Assembly: GCF_965227785.1 (NCBI RefSeq)
Contig: NZ_OZ245785.1
Span: 2,852,001 to 2,916,000 of the forward strand
Reading direction: 5' to 3'
DNA: 64,000 nucleotides
DNA from: Gracilimonas sp965227785
GTDB lineage: Bacteria > Bacteroidota > Rhodothermia > Balneolales > Balneolaceae
This document shows, one piece after another, positions 31,851 to 41,862 of this stretch. A model generated the notes under the pieces. The model did no database searches and was not told where the DNA came from. It saw nothing but the letters and a program-made list of their open reading frames with translations. Numbering within the stretch: position 1 is the stretch's first letter; each line of letters starts with the position of its first letter. The position numbers and the translations under genes were made by a program.

Positions 31851-32882
31851 ATGAATTTTCCTGAATTGAAAAACCGATTGCTGCTCGACGTGCTTGAAGG
31901 TAAAGAAACTGAACGACCACCGGTGTGGATGATGCGTCAGGCCGGGCGGTACCTTCCGGAGTATATGGAGATCAAAAAGAAGTACAGCTTTTTTGAGCGG
32001 GTAAAAACCCCGGAGCTTGCTTGCGAAATCACCATTCAGCCTATTGATATCGTGGGCACGGATGCAGCTATTCTGTTTTCAGATATTCTGGTCTTGATCG
32101 AATGCCTGGATGTGGAAGTACAGTTGAAGCCGGGCTTTGGCCCTTACCTTCCGGATCCAATCCGAACAGTGGAACAGGTTGAAAACCTGAATATTATTCC
32201 GGCAAAGGAACAATTGAGCTATGTGTACGATGCACTGTCGCTCACCCGCAAAACCCTAGATGGACGGGTTCCATTAATCGGTTTCGCCGGAGCTCCCTGG
32301 ACACTATTCTGCTATTTGGTGGAAGGGCAGGGTTCAAAGACGTTCTCGACGGCAAAGTCTTTTTTGTTTTCACAACCAGAGGCGGCTCAAAAGCTGCTGG
32401 AAGTGATGACGGACCAAACCATTCAATACTTGCATCATCAGGTGAAAGCCGGGGCACAAGTGCTTCAGGTGTTTGAATCGTGGGCGGCAGCACTTGGGCC
32501 CGATGATTTCAGAAAGTTGGCCCTACCGCACCTGAAGCGAATTGCTGAAGAAGATTATGGCGTGCCGTTGATTATGTTTTGCAAGGATGCCGAATGGAGT
32601 TATCCGTTTTTTGCCAATACCAATGTATCAGGTTTTGGAATTGGCTGGGGATGCACCCCCGAACATGCCCGCGAATTTGCCGGAGACAAAGTTGTTCAGG
32701 GAAATTTTGATCCGTCCAAATTATTAATGAAGCCGGATCAGATAGAAGCGGAAGCCACGGAGATGCTCAACCGATTCGGAAAAGGAAATTACATCGCCAA
32801 TTTAGGGCATGGTATCCTGCCGAACGTCCCGGTCGAAAACGCCAAACGGTTCGTGGATACCGTAAAGAATTATCGATATTAA
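31851..32882 (+). CDS. hemE: Uroporphyrinogen decarboxylase
   Basis: Removes four acetate carboxyls to give coproporphyrinogen III. The signature PPVWMMRQAGRYLPEYMEI near residue 24 and the second signature GFAGAPWTLFCYLVEGQGSK near 145 are intact. So is the Asp/Tyr-containing active-site region with the late GNFDPSKLLM and NLGHGILPNVP. Length 343 matches the family. It follows hemD by two bases. Confidence 0.96.
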   Translation: MNFPELKNRLLLDVLEGKETERPPVWMMRQAGRYLPEYMEIKKKYSFFERVKTPELACEITIQPIDIVGTDAAILFSDILVLIECLDVEVQLKPGFGPYLPDPIRTVEQVENLNIIPAKEQLSYVYDALSLTRKTLDGRVPLIGFAGAPWTLFCYLVEGQGSKTFSTAKSFLFSQPEAAQKLLEVMTDQTIQYLHHQVKAGAQVLQVFESWAAALGPDDFRKLALPHLKRIAEEDYGVPLIMFCKDAEWSYPFFANTNVSGFGIGWGCTPEHAREFAGDKVVQGNFDPSKLLMKPDQIEAEATEMLNRFGKGNYIANLGHGILPNVPVENAKRFVDTVKNYRY

Positions 32883-32926
32883 TATCGCAGGGCAATTCAT
32901 AATTATCCCTTTGTAAATTTGATGTT

Positions 32927-33856
32927 ATGCCAGATCTGAAATCAAAAAAAGAAGAGTTCAGTCGTTCTGTTAAAGACGTGCAGCAGCATATCTGCGATGA
33001 ATTAGAGGCTGTTGATGGAGCCCAAAAATTTCGCATTGAAGACTGGGAACGGGAAGGATTTGGAGGAGGCAGTACACGAATTATTGCCGATGGAGAGGTG
33101 ATTGAAAAAGGCGGGGTGAATGTATCAGCCGTAGGCGGCCCGCTCCCTGAAGCCATGCAGAAAAAGTTTGAGGTTCCTGAGTCCGAGTTTTTCGCAACCG
33201 GTGTATCGCTGGTTATTCATCCCAGAAATCCCTTTGTGCCCACGGTTCACGCCAACTTCCGCTATTTTGAATTATATGATAAAGACACCGGCGAGCTGAA
33301 AGATCAGTGGTTTGGCGGCGGGGCCGATATGACCCCATATTACCTGTTCCCTGAGGATGCAAAGCATTTTCATCAGGTGCTTAAAAAAGTTTGTGACCGG
33401 TTCGACCCAAACTATTATCCTGACTTCAAAGCTGAATGTGATGCCTATTTTTACAATCACCACCGGGATGAGGCGCGGGGAATCGGCGGCCTGTTTTTTG
33501 ATTATCAGCGCCCGGATGAAAATCGCACAGCAGATGATCTATTCGAATTTAGCAAAGCGGCCGGGTTTGCCTTCACCGATGCCTACCTTCCCATCATGAA
33601 AAAACGTAAAGATCATGAGTATGAACAAAAGCATCGCGACTGGCAAGAAATCCGCCGTGGACGTTATGTGGAATTCAATTTAATTCACGATCGTGGTACT
33701 TTATTCGGGCTGAAAACCAAAGGCCGAATTGAATCCATTTTGATGAGCCTGCCGCCTAAAGTTCAGTGGGTGTATGATCATCATCCGGAAGCGAACAGCC
33801 CGGAAGCAGAGCTGGTAGAACACCTGAAACCGGTAGATTGGATTAATTATAAGTAA
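32927..33856 (+). CDS. hemF: Oxygen-dependent coproporphyrinogen III oxidase
   Basis: Converts coproporphyrinogen III to protoporphyrinogen IX using O2, so this heme route is aerobic. Family features: FGGGSTRIIADG, the HPRNPFVPTVHANFRYFE block, WFGGGADMTPYYLF, RGIGGLFFDYQ and RRGRYVEFNLIHDRGT. Length 309 is normal. The oxygen-independent HemN/HemZ is not in this window. A long hairpin separates it from hemB. Confidence 0.96.
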   Translation: MPDLKSKKEEFSRSVKDVQQHICDELEAVDGAQKFRIEDWEREGFGGGSTRIIADGEVIEKGGVNVSAVGGPLPEAMQKKFEVPESEFFATGVSLVIHPRNPFVPTVHANFRYFELYDKDTGELKDQWFGGGADMTPYYLFPEDAKHFHQVLKKVCDRFDPNYYPDFKAECDAYFYNHHRDEARGIGGLFFDYQRPDENRTADDLFEFSKAAGFAFTDAYLPIMKKRKDHEYEQKHRDWQEIRRGRYVEFNLIHDRGTLFGLKTKGRIESILMSLPPKVQWVYDHHPEANSPEAELVEHLKPVDWINYK

Positions 33857-33863
33857 GTGAAAG

Positions 33864-33917
33864 TTGAAAAGTGAAAAGGCAAAGCCTTCTTTTTACTTTT
33901 GCCCTTTCACTTTTCAA
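33864..33917. repeat. Long imperfect palindrome between hemF and hemB
   Basis: Two 20-base arms (33864-33883 and 33898-33917) match at 19 of 20 positions with a 14-base loop. The arms read TTGAAAAGTGAAAA and its complement. The hairpin is followed by a gene start rather than a T-run. It may act as an mRNA-stabilising or REP-type element inside the operon. Confidence 0.7.
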
Positions 33918-33929
33918 AAGCAAAGAAAT

Positions 33930-34910
33930 ATGAAATACCCAACAACCCGATTACGACGAAACCGGCAATCAGAAGCCATCCGTGAGATGGTACAGGAAAA
34001 CCGGTTACATCCATCCGACTTTATAGCTCCTGTTTTCATTACGGAAGGGGAGAATAAGAAAGAGGAAATCCCGAGCATGCCGGAGTATTATCGGTACTCA
34101 TTAGACCTGTTAAAGGGTGAATTGGATGAGCTGGTGGAAGTGGGTATTCAGTCGGTGCTGTTATTTGTGAAGGTGCCAGACGATAAAAAAGACAATGAAG
34201 GAACCGAAGCTTTAAACGATGACGGACTGATGCAAAAATCGGTTCGGTTCATCAAAAAGCATTATCCGGAGCTGTTGGTAATGACGGATGTAGCGATGGA
34301 CCCGTATTCTTCTTATGGTCATGACGGCATTGTGGAAGAGGGCGAGATTGTAAATGATCCTTCCGTAGAAGTACTTTCAAAAATGGCGGTGAGTCATGCC
34401 AAAGCGGGAGCTGATATGGTTGCCCCATCCGATATGATGGACGGCCGGATCGGAGCCATGCGTAAAGCTCTTGATGAAGCCGGGTTTGAGAATACCGGAA
34501 TCATGGCATATAGTGCCAAATATGCTTCATCTTACTACGGACCTTTTCGGGATGCCCTCGATTCGGCTCCCGGTTTCGGAGACAAGAAAACCTATCAAAT
34601 GAATCCGGCCAATGTAGATGAAGCATTGCGTGAAGTGGAGCTGGATATTCAGGAAGGAGCCGATATTGTGATGGTGAAGCCCGGAATGCCGTACCTGGAC
34701 GTGGTGCGGGCGGTAAAACAGAATTTCAACATTCCGGTTTCGGTATATAACGTTTCCGGTGAATACGCCATGATTAAAGCAGCTGCTGAAAAAGGATGGC
34801 TAAATGAAGAAGAGGCTATGATGGAAGCTCTTCTGGGTTTCAAACGAGCCGGTGCCGACTTGATAGCGACCTATTTTGCTAAAGCTGCTGCAAGATTACT
34901 CAAGCACTAA
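33930..34910 (+). CDS. hemB: Delta-aminolevulinic acid dehydratase (non-zinc type)
   Basis: Condenses two aminolevulinate molecules to porphobilinogen. The ATG at 33930 is chosen; a longer frame from 33864 would start with TTG inside the hairpin. The 326 residues carry the two Schiff-base lysines, Lys197 (YSAKYASSYYGP) and Lys250 (IVMVKPGMPYLD). The metal region reads TDVAMDPYSSYGHDG, without the cysteines of the zinc type, so a Mg-type enzyme is expected. It lies before hemL in the heme operon. Confidence 0.95.
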   Translation: MKYPTTRLRRNRQSEAIREMVQENRLHPSDFIAPVFITEGENKKEEIPSMPEYYRYSLDLLKGELDELVEVGIQSVLLFVKVPDDKKDNEGTEALNDDGLMQKSVRFIKKHYPELLVMTDVAMDPYSSYGHDGIVEEGEIVNDPSVEVLSKMAVSHAKAGADMVAPSDMMDGRIGAMRKALDEAGFENTGIMAYSAKYASSYYGPFRDALDSAPGFGDKKTYQMNPANVDEALREVELDIQEGADIVMVKPGMPYLDVVRAVKQNFNIPVSVYNVSGEYAMIKAAAEKGWLNEEEAMMEALLGFKRAGADLIATYFAKAAARLLKH

Positions 34911-34936
34911 AAAATTTTAAACTGAGAAACAGAAAC

Positions 34937-36229
34937 ATGGATTACCCAAAGAGCAAAGAACTTTACGAACGAGCATCCAAAGTAATACCGGGCGGTGTTA
35001 ATTCTCCGGTTCGGGCATTTAACAGCGTGGGTGGCACGCCTTTGTTTATTACCCGTGCTCAGGGCTCGTATTTGTGGGATGAGGAAGGGAATCGCTATAT
35101 CGACCTGATTAGTTCGTGGGGCCCGATGTTGCTGGGACATGCCGAGCCGGATGTGATAAAAGCAGTTCAGCAAACAGCGGAACACTCTACCTCTTTTGGA
35201 GCTCCAACCCGACTGGAAGTGGAGATGGCAGAATTGATTACAAGTTCTGTTCCGGGCGTGGATAAAATCCGTATGGTTAATTCCGGAACCGAAGCTACGA
35301 TGAGCGCCATTCGCGTTGCCCGTGGATATACCGGGAAAAATAAGATCATCAAATTCAAAGGAAACTATCACGGGCACGGAGATTCCTTTTTGATTGAAGC
35401 CGGCAGCGGTGCCCTGACTATGGGCGAACCCAGCAGCCCCGGAGTAACGGAAGGAACCGCTAAAGATACCCTCAACGCTGAGTACAACAACCTGGAATCC
35501 GTTGAAAAGTTGGTGAACGCAAATAAAGATGAGATAGCCGCCATCATCCTGGAACCCATAGCCGGAAATATGGGGTGTATTCCACCCAAAGAAAGATTTC
35601 TGGAAGGATTACGAGCTCTATGTAATGAAAACGACATCGTTCTCATTTTTGATGAAGTGATGACCGGCTTTCGGGTGGATTTTCAGGGAGCCCAGAAAGT
35701 GTATGGGGTAACGGCCGATATGGTCACCTATGGAAAAATTATCGGGGCCGGATTGCCTGTGGGCGCCTATGGTGGAAAAGAAGAAATTATGGATTATGTG
35801 GCACCAACCGGACCGGTTTACCAGGCAGGCACGTTGTCCGGAAATCCGCTGGCTATGGCGGCTGGATTTACGTTGCTGAAGAAGCTAAAAGAAAACCCAG
35901 AAGTATATGACGAGTTGGAGAAAAAGTCGCAGGTGTTGGCTACCGGAATCAAAAAAGTACTTGATGAGTATGATATTCCTCATGCCATGAATCGCGTGGG
36001 CTCCATGATTGGAGTGTTCTATTGTGAAGGCCCGGTCGAGACTTTCGATGATGCCAACCGCACTGACAAGGAGTTATTCGGGAAGATATTCCATGGTATG
36101 CTGAAGCGGGGAGTGCATCTGCCTCCGTCTCCATTTGAGGCTTTTTTCCTGTCCAACTCACTGACTGCAGATGATATCAGCTTCATTCTTACCGCATTTG
36201 AGGAGACCATCGCCGAAATTACTGAATAA
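34937..36229 (+). CDS. hemL: Glutamate-1-semialdehyde 2,1-aminomutase
   Basis: Moves the amino group of glutamate-1-semialdehyde to give 5-aminolevulinate, the step after HemA. This PLP enzyme of class III shows the full pattern: VIPGGVNSPVRAF, the GTEATMSAIRVARG block, LIFDEVMTGFRV, and the PLP lysine in TYGKIIGAGLPVGAYGG (Lys267). Length 430 matches the family. With hemA at the front it completes the C5 pathway to aminolevulinate in one operon. Confidence 0.96.
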   Translation: MDYPKSKELYERASKVIPGGVNSPVRAFNSVGGTPLFITRAQGSYLWDEEGNRYIDLISSWGPMLLGHAEPDVIKAVQQTAEHSTSFGAPTRLEVEMAELITSSVPGVDKIRMVNSGTEATMSAIRVARGYTGKNKIIKFKGNYHGHGDSFLIEAGSGALTMGEPSSPGVTEGTAKDTLNAEYNNLESVEKLVNANKDEIAAIILEPIAGNMGCIPPKERFLEGLRALCNENDIVLIFDEVMTGFRVDFQGAQKVYGVTADMVTYGKIIGAGLPVGAYGGKEEIMDYVAPTGPVYQAGTLSGNPLAMAAGFTLLKKLKENPEVYDELEKKSQVLATGIKKVLDEYDIPHAMNRVGSMIGVFYCEGPVETFDDANRTDKELFGKIFHGMLKRGVHLPPSPFEAFFLSNSLTADDISFILTAFEETIAEITE

Positions 36230-36241
36230 AAAGGGGATGAA

Positions 36242-36667
36242 ATGTTGAATCAGAATGATTACATCATGCGGCAGATCCATCAGCTCACCCAGGTGCTAAC
36301 GAGGGTGATTTCAACTTTGGTGGGTTTAAAAACCCCGGGTAAGGCAGACCAGGCGTTCGAAATTTCCAATACAGTTTTAAATGAACAACTTGATCTGGAT
36401 ATAGGAGACCTGCTGGATATGGATCCGGAGGAAATGCTTCGGGTTTTGGAAGAGTACCCGGGAATGAACCACGAAAACCTGGAGCGAGTTGCTGACCTGT
36501 TTTTTGAATTGGCAATGGTTTTATCAGAAGATGATGAGCCAAATGCTAACCTCTCCCGACTTTGGGAACGAGCACTATTGGTTTACGAGTATATAGAATC
36601 AGAGGGAAATGTATACTCCATTGACCGAAATCATAGGGTTGAGAAGATTCAGGGTATTCTCTCTTAA
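36242..36667 (+). CDS. DUF6483-type helical protein
   Basis: The 141 residues are all helical. The N-terminal NQNDYIMRQIHQLTQVLTRV pattern and the LDLDIGDLLDMDPEEMLRVL middle are typical of the small DUF6483 group. It starts 12 bases after hemL and may be in the same transcript. Function unknown; helical repeats suggest protein-protein contact. Assignment from pattern only. Confidence 0.6.
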   Translation: MLNQNDYIMRQIHQLTQVLTRVISTLVGLKTPGKADQAFEISNTVLNEQLDLDIGDLLDMDPEEMLRVLEEYPGMNHENLERVADLFFELAMVLSEDDEPNANLSRLWERALLVYEYIESEGNVYSIDRNHRVEKIQGILS

Positions 36668-36739
36668 GTCAACATCAAATTTGCACTTCATTTTTGATTT
36701 TCTAACTTAGCTTTATCCATTCAACAATCGGGTAAAGTT

Positions 36740-37180
36740 ATGAGCACCATCACTGTAACCAAGCGGATCCATGCCCCAAAGGAACTCGTTTTCAAAACGG
36801 TTTCGGATATAAAAAACTTCTCTAAGGCCGTACCGGATATCATAAACGTAGAGTTTTTGACCGATCAGGAATACGGGGTGGGGACCAAGTTCAGGGAAAC
36901 CCGTGATATGAACGGGCGAAAGGCATCAACGGAACTGGAAGTGACTGAACTGGTTGAAAATGCTCATATTCGAATTGTTTCTGATACAATGGGGACCATT
37001 TGGGATTCGCTGTTTACCGTAGAAAAGAAAGAAGACGGAACGGAGCTAACGTTGATCATGGATGCCAAGTCTTATAAAATTATGTCAAAAATCGTCACCC
37101 CACTGATGAAAGGGATGATGAAAAAAGCACTCGAGAAAGATATGGTGTCTGTAAAAAATTATTGCGAATCAAAAAATTAG
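36740..37180 (+). CDS. SRPBCC/START-like domain protein
   Basis: The 146 residues begin with a typical START-like coat strand (ITVTKRIHAPKELVFKTVSD) and contain DMNGRKASTELEVTELVEN, ending in a long amphipathic C-terminal helix, the fold of the SRPBCC superfamily that binds hydrophobic ligands. It is a single gene between the heme operon and an exported propeller protein. The ligand is unknown. Confidence 0.8.
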   Translation: MSTITVTKRIHAPKELVFKTVSDIKNFSKAVPDIINVEFLTDQEYGVGTKFRETRDMNGRKASTELEVTELVENAHIRIVSDTMGTIWDSLFTVEKKEDGTELTLIMDAKSYKIMSKIVTPLMKGMMKKALEKDMVSVKNYCESKN

Positions 37181-37254
37181 CGAATTTTCTGCAACCCGAC
37201 TCATACCTAACCGTTTGCCATGAACTCTGAGAAATATAAACCACTGCCGGGTTC

Positions 37255-38199
37255 ATGAAGAAATTTCTATACATCTTACCACTGCTTTTACTGCTGTTGA
37301 ATACACGAATTTCATCGGCACATCCATGGGGAGGATTGGTGATTGATCAGTACGGCAATATTTACTTTACTTTTATTTGCCCTTTCGTGGACGACCACCA
37401 TTACGCCTGTGTCTGGCAAATTGATAATCAGCAGAAGCTGAAGCAGGTACTGGAGTCCTATCATTCTCCCAGCGACATCATTCTGTCTCGAAATCCCGAC
37501 AGGCTGATTTATGGTGCTGAAAGAAATAATGCGCCAGGTGGATATCAGGTGAGGCTTTGGAAAATCAATGGGCGGGAAAATGAACTCATCATAAAACCAA
37601 CTACGGATGAAGAACTTTTCTTTATTCAGGCCTATGCTGTAGCTGAAGATGGTATGGTTTACTTTGCCCGGGAAAACCGGCTATTTCAGAGAAATGAAAG
37701 TGGGCAAGTATCAGAGATTGAATTACCACAGGATATTGATCGTATTGATGATCTTGCCTGGGGGCTGAATAACAAGCTGTACATTCTGGACCGGGAAAGT
37801 ATTAAGGTGATGGAAGAAGATGGTTCTGTTTCGGTTTTAGCAACCGGATTGAAGGAAGACGATCCCGAAAACATCCCGTTCTCAGGAGCCAACATTCTAT
37901 TCGACTTTACGGTAGATGAAAACGGAAATGTGTACCTGGCCTATTACGGAAACCGAAGAGTATTGAAGGTAAGTTCGGGAGGAGAGGTATCCGTATTTCT
38001 GGAATCAGAGGCGCCATGGTCTCCGCATGGAGTAGATGTGTTTAATGGGGAAGTGTTCGTGCTGGAGTCAACATTCGGAACTTCAAAATGGTGGGAGTTT
38101 TGGGAGGATGATGTGATAATTCCGCGTGTTCGAAAAGTGGATGTTGAGGGTTCAGTGACGACGATCTTCGAACATGAGTCGGTAAGTGAAAAAAAATGA
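37255..38199 (+). CDS. Exported beta-propeller-like protein
   Basis: A signal peptide (hydrophobic core about residues 4-17, cleavage near SSA-H) precedes about 290 residues of repeated beta blades with NHL/SMP-30-like turns (VIDQYGNIYFT, VAEDGMVYFAREN, VDENGNVYLAYYGNRRV). It is a periplasmic or surface propeller; ligand and role unknown. It converges on the propeller gene on the other strand with about 30 bases between their stops. Confidence 0.7.
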   Translation: MKKFLYILPLLLLLLNTRISSAHPWGGLVIDQYGNIYFTFICPFVDDHHYACVWQIDNQQKLKQVLESYHSPSDIILSRNPDRLIYGAERNNAPGGYQVRLWKINGRENELIIKPTTDEELFFIQAYAVAEDGMVYFARENRLFQRNESGQVSEIELPQDIDRIDDLAWGLNNKLYILDRESIKVMEEDGSVSVLATGLKEDDPENIPFSGANILFDFTVDENGNVYLAYYGNRRVLKVSSGGEVSVFLESEAPWSPHGVDVFNGEVFVLESTFGTSKWWEFWEDDVIIPRVRKVDVEGSVTTIFEHESVSEKK

Positions 38200-38232
38200 G
38201 GGGATAGCAATGCTTATGGTAACTAAAGGTAG

Positions 38233-39333
38233 TTAATCATCAAGCATCGTATTTAATTCTGGAGCCTCAAGGGCGTAAATTTGATGAGCCAGCCAGTCAA
38301 AATTGTTATGTAAAAATAGGATCCTCTGTTGAGCTGTTATATTATATGCACTGATTTCATCTATTTCGGGAAGTTCCTTATCCAGCACTTTTTCTACTAT
38401 AATCTCATCTTGTAACCCTAAATCGGGGGTGCTCGTGATACGGAAGACACTGTAACCCATAGGTATTTCTTCCTGGTGAATATTGCCGTAAGATATCAGC
38501 ACATGTTCTTCATCCAGCTTTTCTATATTATTTATGTAAGCCGGTGTTCTAATACCTGCTTTCTGACCAAATATATCCCGCTTAGAGGTGATGAAAGTAA
38601 CTTCAAAATCCGGATTAAGTCCGACTCTTTTTATGAACTCACCGTTCACAAAAAAATAAAAAGAAGGGATTCCCTGAAAAGTAACGATTGAGAGTCTTTC
38701 ATTTAGCATAACCAGACTTGCAGAGAGGGGAACGCGGTTGGCTCTTCCAAGGTCTTCCAAGTCACGAAATGCCAAATCATCCACAGGTAAGTAGAAACTA
38801 AAGACCTGTTCTGTTGAAGAAGTATCAAATAAGCTTACCACAGGTAAAGGTAGGTCGGAAGGAGTCGAAGGGTCAATGCCTCCCTTGCTTGAAAAAAACA
38901 AGTACCCATCATCAATAATCATGGTTGGAGTAAAATCTGAGGAGCTAATACTCTTAAGTTTTGGGAATGTTTTTTCATAAACAGTTTTACCGTTCAATAG
39001 TGAAACTCCTATAATGCGTCTGTCAGCTCCGGCCAGAAAAATGATATTTTTTTCCTGATCTAAATAAAAGGACGATGCCTTGGGAAGCTCACCGGGGCCG
39101 TTTCCTCTTCGAACCAGCTCTTGTTCTACCTCATATGTTTTTTCATTCAATACCCGGATCAAAAAATCACCTTTTCCCTGCAGAACTACAGCTTTTCCTT
39201 CGGCAGTGAATTCAAGATTATTGATTTGATTGAAGACTTGTTTTTGGATGGGGTGGCTCTGGCCAACTGCACTATATGATTGGAAAAAAAGAATATAAAG
39301 AAGAAAGTATGCAGCTAATCTGAGTAAATACAT
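38233..39333 (-). CDS. Exported 6-bladed beta-propeller protein
   Basis: The 366 residues start with a signal peptide (hydrophobic core about 4-20, cleavage near VGQ-S). The propeller pattern VRRGNGPGELPKASSFYLDQ and repeated strand-turn blocks are those of the 6-bladed BF-type propellers of Bacteroidota. It is 18 bases downstream of mutS2 on the same strand, so the two are probably cotranscribed, though no functional link is evident. Substrate unknown. Confidence 0.75.
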   Translation of the reverse strand: MYLLRLAAYFLLYILFFQSYSAVGQSHPIQKQVFNQINNLEFTAEGKAVVLQGKGDFLIRVLNEKTYEVEQELVRRGNGPGELPKASSFYLDQEKNIIFLAGADRRIIGVSLLNGKTVYEKTFPKLKSISSSDFTPTMIIDDGYLFFSSKGGIDPSTPSDLPLPVVSLFDTSSTEQVFSFYLPVDDLAFRDLEDLGRANRVPLSASLVMLNERLSIVTFQGIPSFYFFVNGEFIKRVGLNPDFEVTFITSKRDIFGQKAGIRTPAYINNIEKLDEEHVLISYGNIHQEEIPMGYSVFRITSTPDLGLQDEIIVEKVLDKELPEIDEISAYNITAQQRILFLHNNFDWLAHQIYALEAPELNTMLDD

Positions 39334-39351
39334 AGAAGGAATTAACGAAAC

Positions 39352-41760
39352 TTACTTCAATTCCACAATCGTACACCCGGCACCACCTCTTTCAATAGGA
39401 GCCGTTTGTACACTTTTTACATCATTTCGGGTGTTGAGGTAACTCTGGATCTGACTGCGTAAAATACCATCGCCTTTACCATGGATAATTTCCACCTGAT
39501 TCATATTCCGGTAAACGGCACGGTCGATGTATTGGGTTACTTCGTGTAGGGCGTCTTCCGTTCGCATGCCGCGCACCTCTATTGAGGGCTTCACCATTTC
39601 AGTAGTAAGGCTGTTATCGCCCACCATGATGGAAGAGCGTGCTTTCGACTTCTTCTTTGTCTGTTTTTCTACTTTAACCAGGTTCTTGTATTTGGTTTTG
39701 AGTCGGAGACCACCCGCCTGTACAACGGCATTTTTACCGTTGATCTCTACTAACTCACCGGTCGTGTTTCCATCCTTAAACCGAACGTGATCTCCTTTTT
39801 TGGGAGGATCATCCGTCACCTGTTCACGTTCTTCCTTTTTTTCTTCAATTTGCTCCAGCGAGCGGTTTATTTCCTCTTTCTCCTGGTCTACTTCTTTGCG
39901 GATTTCCTTAATCTCATCCTTATCCGCTTTATTTTGCTCCACGATTTTCTGGACGGCCTGCTCAACCCGCTGGTTGGCAGAGTCCATAATCGATTTGGCT
40001 TCCTTCAGTGCCTTTTCCCGGATTTTCTCCTTATCCTTTTCGATTGCCTGAATCTTGTTCTCATACTTCTTACGCTCCGATTCTGCCTTATCCTGCAACC
40101 GGGAATACTTCTCTTTTAAATCAGCAGCCTGCTGCGATTTTGTCTCCAACTCAGTAATCAAAGACTCCATTTTGTCTTTGGCTTCCCCCAGCAATACCCG
40201 GGATCGTTGCAAGACTTCTTTGTCAAGATTCATCCGTTCGGCAATTTCAAAAGCATAGCTACTGCCGGGAATTCCTTTCTTGAATTTGTAAGTCGGAGAC
40301 AGGGTGGCCTGATCAAATTCCATGGAGCCGTTTACGGCTTTGGGATGCTCGTGTGCAAAGACTTTCAGTGAGCCATGGTGAGTGGTGACGATGATCTTTC
40401 CATTTCGATCCAGCAGCTTTTCTATAAACGACTGAAATAGCGCTCCGCCTTCTTCAGGATCAGTTCCGGCGGCGGCTTCATCAATAAGTACCAGGCTTCC
40501 GGGCTCAAATTCCTCAATAGTTTCCCTCATCCATTTTAAGCGGGATGAAAAAGTACTTAAATCATTTTCTATGGACTGGTCATCCCCAAGGTCTACAAAA
40601 AGTCCGGAAAAAATGGGGATTTCAGAGGTAGGATCAGCAGGTACACCATAACCGGACTGTATCATCAATGCCAGAAGACCTACTGTTTTCATAGCTACAG
40701 ATTTACCCCCGGCATTTGGTCCGGTTATCATCAGGCACTGCTCATCTTCTTCGAGCCGTAGAAAAAGCGGGATGATTTTTTCCCGGTCTTCTTTCTTCTT
40801 TACGCTCAGGTTTTTAAGCCGGAGAATAGGATTGTAGGCTTCCTTTACGCTCAAATACTGATTCCTGGCAATGATGGGAATTTCGCCGTCCAGCTTTTGA
40901 GTGAGTTTGGCTTTGGCAAAAACCACATCAATTTCAGCCATGAAAGAAAGATTCTGATCGATGTAGTCTGAATTGGAGTTCACATGGCGGGTAAGTTCTT
41001 TAAGAATACGTTCAATCTCACGCTGTTCCTCAGCTTCGAACTGACGGATTTCATTATTCAGATTCAGTGCTTCAACCGGTTCAATATATACCGTTTGACC
41101 GCTGGCTGAAACATCATGCACAAAGCCCTGAATTTTTCTCTTGAACTCAGCCTGTATGGGAATCACCATTCGTCCGTTGCGGATGGTTGGCCCTTCATCT
41201 GAGGCCATGCCATCCTTGCTGGCATCTTTCATCGATCGATTAATGGTGGTCCGTAAATCTGACTTCCGCTTGTTTAACTTCTTGCGGATGGCTCTTAATT
41301 CCGGGCTGGCATTGTCACGTAACTCTCCATGCTCAGTAATTTTTTCTTTGATACTCTTCTCGAGTTCCTTCATCGGGATGAGACCTTCCGAGAGTTTAGC
41401 CATTCGCGGAAGCTGATCTGTCCGGGCTTTAAAAAAGCTTTTTACCTGACGTGACATGGCCGATATTTTCAGAATATCCACGAACGCCGGCAAGGGAATG
41501 ATACTTCCTTCGGCTTTAGCGGCGCCGAGGTAATCCCGTACTTCCGGAAATTCCCCCAAGGGAAAAGGGTCAGCTGAGGCAATCACTTCCAACATCTCTT
41601 TAGTCTGTTCGGTCAACAGTTCCACCCGCTTTGGTTTTGATGTAGGAGACAGAGACTCCATCAGCTCCCCCGAACGCACCGATTGGGTTAGTTCGAGAGT
41701 TGCCTGCCGGATTTGATCGAAGCCGAGCTTTTCTAAAAGAGTGTCAGGATAAAGTTTCAT
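39352..41760 (-). CDS. mutS2: Endonuclease MutS2
   Basis: The 802-residue MutS paralogue lacks the mismatch-binding domain I. Features: Walker A ITGPNAGGKSVAMKTVG near residue 348, SLVLIDEAAAGTDPEEGGA (Walker B), GKIIVTTHHGSLK, a long coiled coil about 520-650, and a C-terminal Smr nuclease domain about 725-802 with VRGMRTEDA and IHGKGDGIL. Known roles: suppression of homologous recombination and rescue of collided ribosomes. Length and domains are complete. Confidence 0.95.
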   Translation of the reverse strand: MKLYPDTLLEKLGFDQIRQATLELTQSVRSGELMESLSPTSKPKRVELLTEQTKEMLEVIASADPFPLGEFPEVRDYLGAAKAEGSIIPLPAFVDILKISAMSRQVKSFFKARTDQLPRMAKLSEGLIPMKELEKSIKEKITEHGELRDNASPELRAIRKKLNKRKSDLRTTINRSMKDASKDGMASDEGPTIRNGRMVIPIQAEFKRKIQGFVHDVSASGQTVYIEPVEALNLNNEIRQFEAEEQREIERILKELTRHVNSNSDYIDQNLSFMAEIDVVFAKAKLTQKLDGEIPIIARNQYLSVKEAYNPILRLKNLSVKKKEDREKIIPLFLRLEEDEQCLMITGPNAGGKSVAMKTVGLLALMIQSGYGVPADPTSEIPIFSGLFVDLGDDQSIENDLSTFSSRLKWMRETIEEFEPGSLVLIDEAAAGTDPEEGGALFQSFIEKLLDRNGKIIVTTHHGSLKVFAHEHPKAVNGSMEFDQATLSPTYKFKKGIPGSSYAFEIAERMNLDKEVLQRSRVLLGEAKDKMESLITELETKSQQAADLKEKYSRLQDKAESERKKYENKIQAIEKDKEKIREKALKEAKSIMDSANQRVEQAVQKIVEQNKADKDEIKEIRKEVDQEKEEINRSLEQIEEKKEEREQVTDDPPKKGDHVRFKDGNTTGELVEINGKNAVVQAGGLRLKTKYKNLVKVEKQTKKKSKARSSIMVGDNSLTTEMVKPSIEVRGMRTEDALHEVTQYIDRAVYRNMNQVEIIHGKGDGILRSQIQSYLNTRNDVKSVQTAPIERGGAGCTIVELK

Positions 41761-41862
41761 TCAGGAGTTTAGTTGCCTTTAATTAGCCTAACAAAGATAA
41801 GGGGAATATGGTTGTATGTCGATGTTGAATTAGGGAAGGAATAAAAGGAGGGAGAGATGTGG

